NCBI GenBank assembly: GCA_021813385.1
Contig: JAKAKT010000100.1
Span: 1-59,636 of the forward strand
Direction of reading: 5' to 3'
Length of the DNA: 59,636 nt
Origin: Microcaldota archaeon
GTDB taxonomy: Archaea; Micrarchaeota; Micrarchaeia; Burarchaeales; JAKAKT01
Both the position numbers and the translations under genes were made by a program. Under the pieces are notes generated by a model. The model was given only the letters and a program-made list of their open reading frames with translations. It did not search any database and had not been told where the DNA came from. The stretch's first letter is position 1. Every line of letters starts with the position of its first letter. This document shows, one piece after another, positions 41,823-50,994 of this stretch.

Positions 41823-42695
41823 TCACATATACACAATCGCGTCCTCGCACTCGTAGAGGTTAACGAACGTATTCTTGAGGTCGGCCTGCATCTTCTCGGC
41901 CAGGTTGTTCATCACTGCCCTTTCGAGCTTCGAGCGCTCGACATCGAGAACCACAAACCCGGTCTCGCTCGCGTATCTGGCAATTTCCTCTGTAAGGCCC
42001 GATGAGATGAGCGCCTGGCAGCCCTTGCTGAAGAATTCCTCGACAACGTCGATGTTCGCAAGGCCCTCCCCTATGTAGCAGCCCATTGTCTCGAACTTCT
42101 TGTTAGTCTCAGGGTCCCCAACAACCCTAACGACGTCCAAGCCATACGAAGTCTTGAGATTCGCAACGATGTTCGCCAAGCTCGATTCAGGAATCCTGCC
42201 CCACCTTCCGCACTTGACTTTTCCGGAGATTTTCATCCCAAGGGCCTTTGCGAGTATGTCCGCTGTCCCGCCCTCGGTCTCGTCGAGGTTGCTGTGGGCC
42301 ACGTAGATGCAAATGCCCCTCATCATCAGGTCCTTGAGGCGCTTGAAGTTCGCCGGCTTCTCGAAGAACGAGAGCCCTGGGAACTGGTCAGGAAGCTCCT
42401 CGAAAAACGGATACTCGTGGAGAACAAGCATATCAACTGTCTCCTCCTCGCTCTCCTGCTTCTTCTTGTCGAACTTGAACTGCTTCTGCTTTGCGACCCT
42501 TCTCGTCTTCGCGAACGTGCTCGCGGAGAGGATTCCGGCCTGCTCGAAAACGTATTCAGTGGCTGCCCAAGCGACCCCGACCCGTTTTATCTCCCTCTCA
42601 GGGTCCCCGAAGACAAAGCCGATGAGGTCATCAGGATATGCGAGGTTGGGAGGAGCTATCTTTTCCATGTAGTTCATTATTTCGCGGGCGAGCAT
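41823..42695 (-). CDS. NIF3/DUF34 family metal-binding protein
   Basis: 290 aa. ICIYVAHSNLDETEGGTADILAKALG is the NIF3 metal-site signature (H-x-N-x-D), with a second site in KCGRWGRIPE and ETGFVVLDVERSKLE. The family binds two metals in a toroidal hexamer; function is disputed (GTP cyclohydrolase-like annotations are not reliable). Middle residues 85-120 are Lys/Glu-rich. TATA attatatac-type block at about 42728-42736 (minus strand) and GGTGGTG RBS give it its own promoter upstream of arlI. Confidence 0.85.
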   Translation of the reverse strand: MLAREIMNYMEKIAPPNLAYPDDLIGFVFGDPEREIKRVGVAWAATEYVFEQAGILSASTFAKTRRVAKQKQFKFDKKKQESEEETVDMLVLHEYPFFEELPDQFPGLSFFEKPANFKRLKDLMMRGICIYVAHSNLDETEGGTADILAKALGMKISGKVKCGRWGRIPESSLANIVANLKTSYGLDVVRVVGDPETNKKFETMGCYIGEGLANIDVVEEFFSKGCQALISSGLTEEIARYASETGFVVLDVERSKLERAVMNNLAEKMQADLKNTFVNLYECEDAIVYM

Positions 42696-43029
42696 TGCAC
42701 CACCGAGAATGGTATGGGAAAGAGGTGTATATAAATGATGCTCTTCGAGGCAGAAATCTAGCGGGAACGCTCCTGCGCGGCGATTCGAACATCAGCTCGA
42801 GCTTGCTTAAAAGCTGCTCTGCGCCCAATTCTCTACGGGTATAAAGGGCAACATTTTCATCAACAAACGCAATACAATCGTAATCGATGAGTTCATGAAG
42901 AGTTGCCTGGTGCCCCCCAATGAAATTCTTTGAGGTAGAAACGCTTTGTATTTCGTTCGAGGAAAAAGGAAACGGGCTAGAAAAATCAAAATCGCAAATC
43001 TTATTAAACCCCTTTATGAACAATATAAT
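42696..43029. other. spacer with NIF3 and pyrG promoters and a possible gene remnant
   Basis: Besides the two promoters, a minus-strand frame (within 42631-43050) reads like protein: GGHQATLHELIDYDCIAFVDEN and ALYTRRELGAEQLLSKLEL. It has no good start or stop inside the spacer and runs into NIF3 at its end, so it may be a decayed gene or chance. A TTCGAA in it looks like a tRNA T-loop, but no arm pairs. The pyrG TATA (cttattaaacc, about 42997-43008) makes that gene leaderless. Confidence 0.35.
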
Positions 43030-44634
43030 ATGCAAGTGAAACAGCGCCATTTTGTTATCGTCGCCGGCTCGCTCATGTCGGGCCTCGGCAAGGGGATTGT
43101 TACTTCTTCTATCGGGAGGATTCTGCAAAGCCGGGGCTTGAAAGTCGTTCCAATCAAGTTCGATGGCTACCTGAACGTGGATTGCGGGACGATGAACCCG
43201 TATCGGCACGGGGAGGTCTTCGTCCTCGACGACGGGACCGAGTGCGACATGGACTTCGGGACCTATGAACGATACCTGAATGTCAGGCTCAACTGCAACA
43301 ACTCATTAACTGGCGGGAAGATTTTCAGCACAGTCATCCAGAAGGAGAGGAAGGGGGAATATCTAGGTTATGATGTCCAAATCGTTCCCCACCTCACGAA
43401 TGAGATTAAGGCTTGGATTAAGAAAGTTGGCGATGATTTCGATGCCGATGTTGTGCTCGTGGAAGTCGGGGGAACTGTCGGAGACCTTGAAAACGGTTAT
43501 TTCCTAGAGGCGATGAGGCAATTGCATTACGAGGAGAAGCATGCTACTTTCATCCAATTGACTTATGTCCCGACACTGGTTTCAGGGGAACAGAAGACCA
43601 AGCCCACCCAGCACGCGAACAGGCTGCTCGCAAGCCTCGGGATAAACCCGCGCATCGTCATCTGCAGGGAGAGCGAGATGCTAGGCCCCGACTCGAAGAG
43701 AAAAATCAGCATGTTCTGCAATGTCCCTGAAATGAACATTTTCGATGACCCGGATATCGAGTCCATCTATGAGCTTCCTCTTTTCCTCGAGAAGCAGAAT
43801 TTCGGGGACATTTTGCTGAAAGAGCTCGACATAAAGTCGAAGGGGACTGATTTGGAGGAGTGGTCGGCAATAGTCAGGCGCATAAAGAAGCCGAAGAAAG
43901 TGCTCAAGATTGCGATTACAGGGAAATACACCCAGGTGAAAGACTCATATGTAAGCATTAAAGAGGCGCTTGTTCACGCAGGCGCGCACATCAACCACGG
44001 GGTCGAACTGAAGTGGATTGAGACGACGGACTTGGAAAAAGGGAACACGAGCGAGGAACTGCTCAAAGATTGCGATGGCATAATTGTCCCGGGTGGTTTT
44101 GGAGTTAGGGGGACAGAAGGCAAGATATCTTGTGCCGGCTGGGCGAGGGAGAACAAGCTCCCATATCTCGGCCTGTGCCTCGGGATGCAGATTGCGGTCA
44201 TATCATGGGCGAGGGACAAGTGTGGTTTCAAGGGGGCGAACTCGACGGAATTTGACGAGAAGACGCCCCACCCGGTCATCGACCTCCTGCCCGAGCAGAA
44301 GAAAATAAAGGACAAGGGAGCGACGATGAGGCTCGGGGCGCAGGACATCGAGGTGAAGGAAGGAACTGAAGCGCACAGGATTTACGATAGCAAGTCGATT
44401 CGCGAGAGGTTCAGGCACCGCTATGAGGTCAACCCGGAATATATCGAAAGGCTCGAGAAGGACGGCCTCGTCTTCTGCGGCAAGGCGCCCGGGACGAACA
44501 TAATGCAGCTCATGGAATTGAAGGGGCACCCGTTCTACATGGGGACGCAGTTCCACCCGGAATTCACATCCAGCCTCGAGAAGCCGAACCCGCTGTTTGT
44601 TGCGTTCCTGAAAGCCTGCGCGAAGGAGAAGTAA
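43030..44634 (+). CDS. pyrG: CTP synthase
   Basis: Converts UTP and glutamine to CTP. Synthetase domain: FVIVAGSLMSGLGKGIVTSSIGRIL (P-loop), DGYLNVDCGTMNPYRHGEVFVLDDGTECDMD. Glutaminase domain: IVPGGFGVRG and LGLCLGMQ with the nucleophilic Cys, and the His-Glu pair in FHPEFTS. 534 aa from ATG 43030; the longer start at 42946 adds an unrelated basic stretch and overlaps the promoter. Probably leaderless. Confidence 0.96.
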   Translation: MQVKQRHFVIVAGSLMSGLGKGIVTSSIGRILQSRGLKVVPIKFDGYLNVDCGTMNPYRHGEVFVLDDGTECDMDFGTYERYLNVRLNCNNSLTGGKIFSTVIQKERKGEYLGYDVQIVPHLTNEIKAWIKKVGDDFDADVVLVEVGGTVGDLENGYFLEAMRQLHYEEKHATFIQLTYVPTLVSGEQKTKPTQHANRLLASLGINPRIVICRESEMLGPDSKRKISMFCNVPEMNIFDDPDIESIYELPLFLEKQNFGDILLKELDIKSKGTDLEEWSAIVRRIKKPKKVLKIAITGKYTQVKDSYVSIKEALVHAGAHINHGVELKWIETTDLEKGNTSEELLKDCDGIIVPGGFGVRGTEGKISCAGWARENKLPYLGLCLGMQIAVISWARDKCGFKGANSTEFDEKTPHPVIDLLPEQKKIKDKGATMRLGAQDIEVKEGTEAHRIYDSKSIRERFRHRYEVNPEYIERLEKDGLVFCGKAPGTNIMQLMELKGHPFYMGTQFHPEFTSSLEKPNPLFVAFLKACAKEK

Positions 44635-44643
44635 GGTGATAAA

Positions 44644-45324
44644 ATACAACTCCCGAAAAAGTATGTTTTCGAAACCGGAATCATTTTGGGACTGTTGTCC
44701 CTTCTCCTCGTGTTTCTATTGTCCCTCCGGACCAAATACTGCGAGTCGATTTTTCCAAAACCTTTTGACACCTACGCGTTCTACCTTGCGCTATTGACTT
44801 TCTTCGCGACATTCATCCTTTGGGGCATCGTGGCAGTGAACAGGCAGTACAAGCAGGGGACAGTTCTCGCGGTGCTGCTAGCTATCACATTCATTATTTT
44901 TGGAATGGGGATGTATTCATATTGCCCACTTGGGCCGGACGGAGAATGCACGATGCAAGTAGGAATGTCTTGCAAGAAGTTTTCCCTCTCCAGCGAAAAC
45001 GGAAAGCTTAGCCTCACACTCGTGAATGGGCTGCAAAAGAAAATCGTCGTAACCGGAGTCAGCTGCACAAGAATGGCAAGCCAATTTGAAAAATGCGATA
45101 TCGGCAGGTGTTTGGGTTATTCAGAAAACTCGGGAGGCGTCATAATCCAAATGGGCGAATCAACTGAACTCAGCCCGGGCTGCAATAACGAGAACGGGAC
45201 ACCGATAAGTTTCCGAAAAGGGGATACTTTCGAGGGCAAGCTCAATGTCCAGTACTACTTCGCGGACGAGGGTTCTCGCTCCATCAGAAACATGACGGGC
45301 AACGTCAACATTAGGGCGAAATAG
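44644..45324 (+). CDS. membrane protein with Cys-rich outside domain, paralog of 16.5 kb gene
   Basis: The frame is open from the pyrG stop, but the first ordinary start is TTG 44686, which would remove part of the first membrane helix. A perfect GGTGAT lies at 44635-44640, three bases before an in-frame ATA at 44644; an AUA start would give xQLPKKYVFETGIILGLL. Three hydrophobic helices precede an outside domain of about 130 residues with PDGECTMQVGMSC, GVSCTRMASQFEKCDIGRC and GCNNENGTPISF, closely matching the protein at 16.5 kb where helices follow the domain. Function unknown. Start position is uncertain. Confidence 0.72.
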   Translation: MQLPKKYVFETGIILGLLSLLLVFLLSLRTKYCESIFPKPFDTYAFYLALLTFFATFILWGIVAVNRQYKQGTVLAVLLAITFIIFGMGMYSYCPLGPDGECTMQVGMSCKKFSLSSENGKLSLTLVNGLQKKIVVTGVSCTRMASQFEKCDIGRCLGYSENSGGVIIQMGESTELSPGCNNENGTPISFRKGDTFEGKLNVQYYFADEGSRSIRNMTGNVNIRAK

Positions 45325-45400
45325 CATCCAGCTCCCACCCACGCCCTTTTTTAACCTTTAAGGAGAAGTCTTACTCTGTCGGGCTAGGTTTGTGGTCCAT

Positions 45401-46810
45401 ATGAGGCAATTCAAGATTTACGGGATATCCTCCACACTTATGGTGACAGTGCTGGCAGTCGGCTTCATAATCTACATAGTGTTCAACGACATCCTCGCTT
45501 TCCTCGTGTGGCTCCTGGTAGTTTTCTTCGTTGTCATTCTTGCTTATACCCTTTCCCCGAAGATTTTCAGGAAGATGTCCGATACAGTCGAATTGCGCGA
45601 TACAGCCATAAGCTCGAGGAAGACCGAGATAGCGGGGCTGATATGCCACGAATGCAAGACCGCGAAATCGCTCATCGAGAAGGTTTCAGCGGAAATCGAC
45701 ACCGCGAGCGCAAAAGGCGAGCTCGACAGGCTCGGGCAGGAGCTCGCTTCAATGAAGTGCTGCAGCTCATCTTTCGAAGTAATGCCTGACGAACTGGCTA
45801 ATGTCGACATGACTTTCCTCACCACCCGTTCTGCTGAAGTGAGGGACAGGCTCGGGGCGATGAAGCGGGCGCTTGCGGACAAATACAAGACCGTTTCAGA
45901 CAAGCGGGTTGCCGAATACGAAGTTGCGATGAAGAGCCTGCGCGAAGCAGGATACGGGATGGGCGGGCTTTATGCGAAATTCGAGGCTGAGCTGTCGAGA
46001 AGCGCCTCAACCCTTGACGAGATGGCTGAGAAGGAGGGGGAGCTGTCAGACCTCCTGAAGGATGCCCTAACCGACTGCCTTGAGGAGGCGAAAAGGATTG
46101 CTTCTGAAGAATCGGGCAGGAAAGGCGCATCCGAAGTCAGCTATGCACTCGGGAAACTAACCATATCGGACGGAGAGCTGATAGAAGCCGCCTCTGAACT
46201 CGCAGCGATGAGGAAAAAGCTCCAATCAATAATGGGCGGGGATTTCTTCGCTGCGAAGGAATCAATCATCGACTCGATGGATGCGGTCCTCTTAGCTGCT
46301 AACGGCCCGGGATTTTCCGATTTAAGGGAAAAGCTCGCGAAACTGCGCGATTCAGTGAACCAGCTTAAGGATCCCGGGAAGCTAGGCAGGCTCAAGGAGA
46401 CCGAGAAAGAATACCGGGAGCTGGCCAAGACATCCATTGAGGAACTGTCGGCAAAAGCACTTGCGATGAAGGACGAGCTCGATTCCTATAAGCCACCAAG
46501 GGAAATGCAAGCGAAGCTGCCTCAAAAAATAGTTGCACCTGGGGGCGGCACTTCAGAATTCACCAAGAAGATTTCCTCAATGCTAAAGGAGCTCTCTCCG
46601 GAAATCGAAGAGCTAATCCGCAACGTAAAAATAATGAGGAGCTACCAGAAGGCCGAAAGGCTCATCGACGCGAGGCTTGCCGAGAACAAAAAAGTCCAAG
46701 CCAGGGATTTAGACATAAAATACCCGGAGGTATTTTTCATGCTCTACAAGAAGAAGCACCCAAAAGTTAAACTAGTGGAAGGGCCTGAACCAAAACTTTT
46801 CGAGGAATGA
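45401..46810 (+). CDS. membrane-anchored coiled-coil protein
   Basis: About 469 aa from ATG 45401 (GTG 45392 possible). Two adjacent membrane helices at the N-terminus (residues 10-55), then some 410 residues that are almost wholly helical and charged, with heptad-like repeats (ELDRLGQELASMK, KLGRLKETEKEYRELAKT). Four Cys near the membrane (GLICHECKTAK, MKCCSS) could bind metal. C-terminal LPKKIVAP region, then a further helix. It precedes the tubulin-family gene in the same direction, so it may be a membrane receptor or spacer for a filament; inference. No family recognised. Confidence 0.75.
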   Translation: MRQFKIYGISSTLMVTVLAVGFIIYIVFNDILAFLVWLLVVFFVVILAYTLSPKIFRKMSDTVELRDTAISSRKTEIAGLICHECKTAKSLIEKVSAEIDTASAKGELDRLGQELASMKCCSSSFEVMPDELANVDMTFLTTRSAEVRDRLGAMKRALADKYKTVSDKRVAEYEVAMKSLREAGYGMGGLYAKFEAELSRSASTLDEMAEKEGELSDLLKDALTDCLEEAKRIASEESGRKGASEVSYALGKLTISDGELIEAASELAAMRKKLQSIMGGDFFAAKESIIDSMDAVLLAANGPGFSDLREKLAKLRDSVNQLKDPGKLGRLKETEKEYRELAKTSIEELSAKALAMKDELDSYKPPREMQAKLPQKIVAPGGGTSEFTKKISSMLKELSPEIEELIRNVKIMRSYQKAERLIDARLAENKKVQARDLDIKYPEVFFMLYKKKHPKVKLVEGPEPKLFEE

Positions 46811-46848
46811 AAATGCCAAAGAAAATTAGGGACGAAGCGGGAGCGAAC

Positions 46849-46868
46849 GGCTCGAGAACGAGCGAGCC
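46849..46868 (+). promoter_or_regulatory. small hairpin between the coiled-coil and tubulin-family genes
   Basis: GGCTCG (46849-46854) pairs with CGAGCC (46863-46868). The 100-base spacer also contains short direct repeats (gagcgaac, gagcga). No TATA box is evident, so the downstream gene is probably cotranscribed and the hairpin may adjust its expression. A 35-codon ORF from ATG 46807 overlaps the upstream stop and could couple translation; not called as a gene. Confidence 0.35.
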
Positions 46869-46913
46869 GGGAATGAGGGAGCGAACCGAATTAATGTTTG
46901 TTTGGTTGATTTG

Positions 46914-48365
46914 ATGGCGAAAAAAGAGCGGGAAGGGACAGAGTGGGGGATGATTGCATCGGGCGAGGGAGCCAACAAGATAGCAATCCAGTACCTCGCG
47001 GAATTCCAGAGCAAATACATGAGCGACAGGATTCTTTTGTTGAATACTACGGCATCCGACATCCGGCCTGAGAAGGCATTTGGCGCGAGGCTGACTCCGG
47101 AGTTCCAGTCGATTCTCCAGAAGATAAAGAAGGAGAAGACCTGCATTTTCGGTTCTGCCCCATCGGGGGCAGGGAATGTCTGGAAGATAGGCGAAGAAGA
47201 GGCTGCGAAGGACTTCGAGACAATCAGGAGATATTTCGCGAACTCCCAGCTCGCCCAGGCAGACGTCATACTGGGCTTAGCAACACTTGGTGGAGGGACA
47301 GGGAACGGCAGCTTGCCTTACATCATAAGCCAGCTCAAGAACAAGATGCCGACAGCAGCCCAAAGCAACTACATCTCGCTCGGCATCTGGCCGTTGAACT
47401 CAGAGGCCTCCCAGAGGCACTTCAATGCGGTATGCGGATTCACGAGGCTCCTTAAGTATGGCGAAGGGGGAAAAAGGAACAGTGAGCTCGTGCTAATTGC
47501 TCACAACAGCCAGGTTGCGGACCTCGTGGGGTTGCAAGCACAGGGCCCTGCCCAAGACAAGTTCTACCTCATAAACCGCGAAATCATAAAGGCGATGGAC
47601 ATGATGGTGGCTCCGAGCGGGAAGGCTTCGGAAGCGACAATCGATGTGGCGGATTACTACCAGCTCCCGACGTCATTCGGAGTCTACCACTTCACCCCGT
47701 GCATCTCGTGGGACAACGACCCCGATGTCATCGGCCTCGAGGCAGGCGTGGAACTCGCCCTCAGGAGCCCGATGTGCCCCCTCGAGCCGAAGACTGCGAC
47801 GATGGCATACTTCATAGTCCGCGCCCCGGAGAAAAAGCTCAGGGACGGGACGTTCACACAGGAGGGTCTCGAGGATGCAGCAAGGAAGCTCTCCTCCAAA
47901 TTCATGGCTGGGAGCCAGGGCGGGCTTGTGCGCTACTGCAGCCTCACGTCGAAAGAAGGAGACGGGTTTGACGCCATGGTCCTCCTGGGCGGCTTCAGCC
48001 TGAAAAAATTGCTCGCAGGAAGCATAGGGAAATTCAAGTCATTCTCGGAGAACCTGAAAAGAAGCGGGGATGCACTCGAGCTCAAGGATGACGAGCACCC
48101 GAACATACGGGCGGCAATCAAGCCAGAGGAGCTTGAGATGATTGAGGGCTGGCTCCGGGACTATTCCAAGAAGACCGAGGAACTCATAAGCAAGGCAAGG
48201 AGGGGCGGCGGGCCTGACGAGGAGATGCTGGAAGGCTGGATGAGGGAAGAGGCTAAGGCAAGGCCGAAAGCCGATTCGCAAAGCCAAGCGCCCAAACCAG
48301 GCGACCAGGCGAAATCGCCAAAGGGCCCCGCACCCCAAAGAAAACCAAAAAAGAGGAACGGGTAA
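46914..48365 (+). CDS. divergent tubulin/FtsZ-superfamily GTPase
   Basis: 483 aa from ATG 46914 (GGTTGAT upstream). The tubulin signature is clear: T1-like IASGEGANKIAIQYL, T4 LATLGGGTGNGSLPYII (residues 120-136) and a T7-like segment ATIDVADYYQ with both acidic residues of FtsZ-type NxDxxD loops. The C-terminal 60 residues are basic and Pro/Gln-rich, a flexible tail. It is not a typical FtsZ or CetZ. Flanked by a membrane coiled-coil gene upstream and, 4 bases downstream, a membrane-anchored beta-sandwich gene: a probable three-gene operon for a membrane-linked cytoskeletal filament. Confidence 0.82.
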   Translation: MAKKEREGTEWGMIASGEGANKIAIQYLAEFQSKYMSDRILLLNTTASDIRPEKAFGARLTPEFQSILQKIKKEKTCIFGSAPSGAGNVWKIGEEEAAKDFETIRRYFANSQLAQADVILGLATLGGGTGNGSLPYIISQLKNKMPTAAQSNYISLGIWPLNSEASQRHFNAVCGFTRLLKYGEGGKRNSELVLIAHNSQVADLVGLQAQGPAQDKFYLINREIIKAMDMMVAPSGKASEATIDVADYYQLPTSFGVYHFTPCISWDNDPDVIGLEAGVELALRSPMCPLEPKTATMAYFIVRAPEKKLRDGTFTQEGLEDAARKLSSKFMAGSQGGLVRYCSLTSKEGDGFDAMVLLGGFSLKKLLAGSIGKFKSFSENLKRSGDALELKDDEHPNIRAAIKPEELEMIEGWLRDYSKKTEELISKARRGGGPDEEMLEGWMREEAKARPKADSQSQAPKPGDQAKSPKGPAPQRKPKKRNG

Positions 48366-48369
48366 TCCC

Positions 48370-49224
48370 ATGCAGCTCATACTGGTTATCGTCCTCCTTT
48401 CCCTTCTCGCCCTGATAATGCTCGCAGTGCTCGCCCTCATCTTCTTCGGGATAAGGAAATCAAAGGACACGAGAGTTCAGTTCTCAGTGCTGGTTGTTTC
48501 GAGCTCAGGAGCCCCGCTCGAGGGAGTCGATGTGAAGCTCGGTGATGAGATTGCGGTGACTGATTCATACGGGAAAGCCAATTTCGCAGCCGACCCGGGG
48601 GAGAAGGAGCTCCTCATAATAACTGACGGGCATGCGGAGTTCAGGCAAAAAATCAGGGTCGGTGAGGAGAAGCTTTTCCAGGCGAGGCTCGCAAAGGACA
48701 AACCGCTCCCAGAGGCAAAGGAGCTTGAGGAAGCGATTTCGTCTGCGAGGAGGGGGAGGCAGGAGATAGGCAACGGCTACAACCCCGCAATCCCAGACTA
48801 TCTGTTCAACATCTGCCTGGCGGTCCACAAGCTCGCGATTGATGAGGCGAAGAGCGAATCTGACTCAAAGGTCCGCTCGGAATCGCTGAAAAGCGCCGCA
48901 TACACGGTTTCCCAAACGTCGAAAGGGATGATTGAGAGAAGGAACCTCTCGCTCTATGCGAAGGCGAAAGGGAGGAAGACGAGGGCAGTCGAGTTGCCGG
49001 CCCCGCGCTCTCCCGACATATTCTCTGCAAAGCAAAAGCTCGGCCAGGTCGACCTCCTAATCACGCACAGCACCGGGAAAAGCTCAATCTTCCCCCCGCT
49101 GATTCTCTGGAAAACTGCGCAGAAGCTCCTTGCGAATCCGACAGTTTTCAACATACGGCTCGCGACATTTTTGCTCGATTCAGCTGAGAAAATGATTGCC
49201 GAACTTGGGGATTATCTGGTTTAG
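48370..49224 (+). CDS. membrane-anchored beta-sandwich protein
   Basis: 284 aa. One N-terminal membrane helix (residues 3-27, followed by RKSK, so the bulk is likely cytoplasmic), then a PEGA/carboxypeptidase-regulatory-like domain (VVSSSGAPLEGVDVKLG, AVTDSYGKANFAADPGEKEL; residues 37-110), then a helical domain of about 170 residues. The same kind of beta-sandwich forms the C-terminus of the tubulin-family protein at 51.7-53.4 kb. Start 4 bases after the upstream tubulin-like gene, so translation is coupled; a natural candidate for its membrane adaptor. Confidence 0.75.
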   Translation: MQLILVIVLLSLLALIMLAVLALIFFGIRKSKDTRVQFSVLVVSSSGAPLEGVDVKLGDEIAVTDSYGKANFAADPGEKELLIITDGHAEFRQKIRVGEEKLFQARLAKDKPLPEAKELEEAISSARRGRQEIGNGYNPAIPDYLFNICLAVHKLAIDEAKSESDSKVRSESLKSAAYTVSQTSKGMIERRNLSLYAKAKGRKTRAVELPAPRSPDIFSAKQKLGQVDLLITHSTGKSSIFPPLILWKTAQKLLANPTVFNIRLATFLLDSAEKMIAELGDYLV

Positions 49225-50846
49225 TAGCCAATCCTGACTCCTCGCTCCGCACCGACATCATATATGCTCAAGCCGAGCGCCTTTTCCCTCTCGAGAGTCT
49301 CAGCTATCTGAGCAAGGAGGCGCTTCTTAAGCGCCAAGTATTCCTCCCGCGGATATTCAACATTGCCGACAGCGTAGCGCAGGCTTTTCGCATTGAAGCA
49401 GAACATGCACTCCTGGAGGTTCTCGCAATTGTGGCAGAAGTAGCAGTCGCTGCAGGTGTTCGAGCTGTCAACCTCGAAACATCGGTTTAGCTTGCTTGAG
49501 TTATGGCACTTAATGCAGAATTTTGAATGAAAAAGCAGCTGGGAACCGAAAACATATTCGGAATTTCTCGGCCAATAGCAATAAGCCACATATCTACACA
49601 CATAGGCCAGCGAACTCCGAAAGGCATGGGAAGAGTTGTTGCCATAGTTGCTGCATTCCACAATGTCGAAATTGTTGGTGCCATGCACATCCTCGGTCGT
49701 CGTGTATTTCACGCCCTTCAGCTTTTCCCTTGCATTGGAAAAATCAAAATCCAGCAGGTCCGATTCCGAGATACTGCATTCCCCGAGTTCCAACGCCTCC
49801 TCCAACCCCACTGCGTTGTCTTTGATAGCAGCGAACGCAGGCACGGCAGCCAAGTATATGTCCTTGCCACTCACAGCGGATTTCGATGGTATGACACTAT
49901 CCACGTGCTCGCTCAGCCACTTCTCGAATGCAACGAGCGGAGCCAGTTTTTTGCCGAACAAGATTCCGCACGTATCTTTAAATGCGGAGTTTAGCTCGTC
50001 TGAAGGCCCTTTTTTGGAAACGCCGGGTTTGTTGGAAAGTGTGGGTTCGTTTTTCTTCAGCTTCGGCGCCGTTCCCGGGGCCGCGATTAGGTCCACTATT
50101 CCCGGAATCGTTTTTTTCTCCTTAAGCATCTCCCTGATTTCTCCAACGAGCTTATCCTTCAAGTCCAGGTATTTGTCTTTTGGAAGAGAAAGGTTTCCGA
50201 TGCCATAATGCCTGTTTCGCAGATTAAATGAGAACATGCAATTGGAGCACGACCTTAAGTTGGCGGTGAAATAACAGTCGGCCGAATCGAAGGTATTGAG
50301 GTTTTCCATGGAACGACTGAGCTGATAGATGTAATAACCGGCTATGACGAACCTGGACCCGACATCTTGGCTTATGCCGAAAGCGTACTCGGTATGGCGC
50401 GTTTGGTTGGAAAATGCCACGAATCTGCTTCCTTCATGGACCGTTCGTGACTTATAGACGAATGAAGAATCAATGCACTTGTCTGAAAGTTCAATCTCGC
50501 TGGAGTTTCCGAGAACCACGTCCCCGGCATAGTAAAATTTTTCCCTAAGCGCGGCCAGTATCGAATCGATGTCCTTTACCTGGTTTATGTCAAGCCTCGT
50601 GCCTTTGTCCATTTCATGGTACTCGGCATTCTCATCGTTGCTGATGTATTTTGCGTTGTCGTCCATTCCCTTGACTGGGGAGAACACCACCGGCTTTCCG
50701 GATATTGCGGATTTTTTTATGCTAAGCCCCCCAGCGTATCGGCCGAGGTATTTTTCAAAATCTTCGAGCCCCCCAATCTCATCTCCGAGCAGGGCCCTGC
50801 AGACATCCTCCCAGGCTTTTTCTAAAAGCTCGCGACTACGGTCCAT
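49221..50846 (-). CDS. Cys-rich tandem-repeat protein B, paralog of protein A
   Basis: 541 aa. Homologous along its full length to the protein at 28.9-30.5 kb and likewise made of two repeats. Repeat 1 ends SCSNCMFSFNLRNRHYGIGN plus LPKDKYLDLK; repeat 2 has FCIKCHNSSKLNRCFEV, CSDCYFCHNCEN and MFCFNAKSLRYAVGN plus PREEYLALK. In repeat 1 one Cys of the FCFN pattern is Ser, so the metal site there may be lost. No signal or membrane helix. Convergent overlap of 4 bases with the beta-sandwich gene. TATA-like ttaaatact lies about 20 bases upstream. Confidence 0.8.
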   Translation of the reverse strand: MDRSRELLEKAWEDVCRALLGDEIGGLEDFEKYLGRYAGGLSIKKSAISGKPVVFSPVKGMDDNAKYISNDENAEYHEMDKGTRLDINQVKDIDSILAALREKFYYAGDVVLGNSSEIELSDKCIDSSFVYKSRTVHEGSRFVAFSNQTRHTEYAFGISQDVGSRFVIAGYYIYQLSRSMENLNTFDSADCYFTANLRSCSNCMFSFNLRNRHYGIGNLSLPKDKYLDLKDKLVGEIREMLKEKKTIPGIVDLIAAPGTAPKLKKNEPTLSNKPGVSKKGPSDELNSAFKDTCGILFGKKLAPLVAFEKWLSEHVDSVIPSKSAVSGKDIYLAAVPAFAAIKDNAVGLEEALELGECSISESDLLDFDFSNAREKLKGVKYTTTEDVHGTNNFDIVECSNYGNNSSHAFRSSLAYVCRYVAYCYWPRNSEYVFGSQLLFHSKFCIKCHNSSKLNRCFEVDSSNTCSDCYFCHNCENLQECMFCFNAKSLRYAVGNVEYPREEYLALKKRLLAQIAETLEREKALGLSIYDVGAERGVRIGY

Positions 50847-50994
50847 GGTACATTATTCTTTTTTTAGTATTTAAGGGTTAGTTTCCCCCTAGTGGGTTAC
50901 AACAAAGAAAAAACGTCGTAAAAAACGCAACTTTCTTCTCCAAATCAGGTTACAGAAGGAAAAAGTTAAATAGCGACCCAACAAAATTCTTTCC

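Noticed and set aside
42770-42800. TTCGAAT on the minus strand as a tRNA T-loop
   Set aside because: Flanking bases do not pair and the site lies in a frame that reads like protein.
42631-43209. 192-aa minus-strand ORF antisense to the pyrG start
   Set aside because: Runs through pyrG and NIF3 sequence and lacks a start in the spacer; part may be a decayed gene, noted under the spacer entry only.
46807-46914. 35-codon ORF between the coiled-coil and tubulin-family genes
   Set aside because: Overlaps the upstream stop but has a low-complexity sequence with repeats; no support as a protein.
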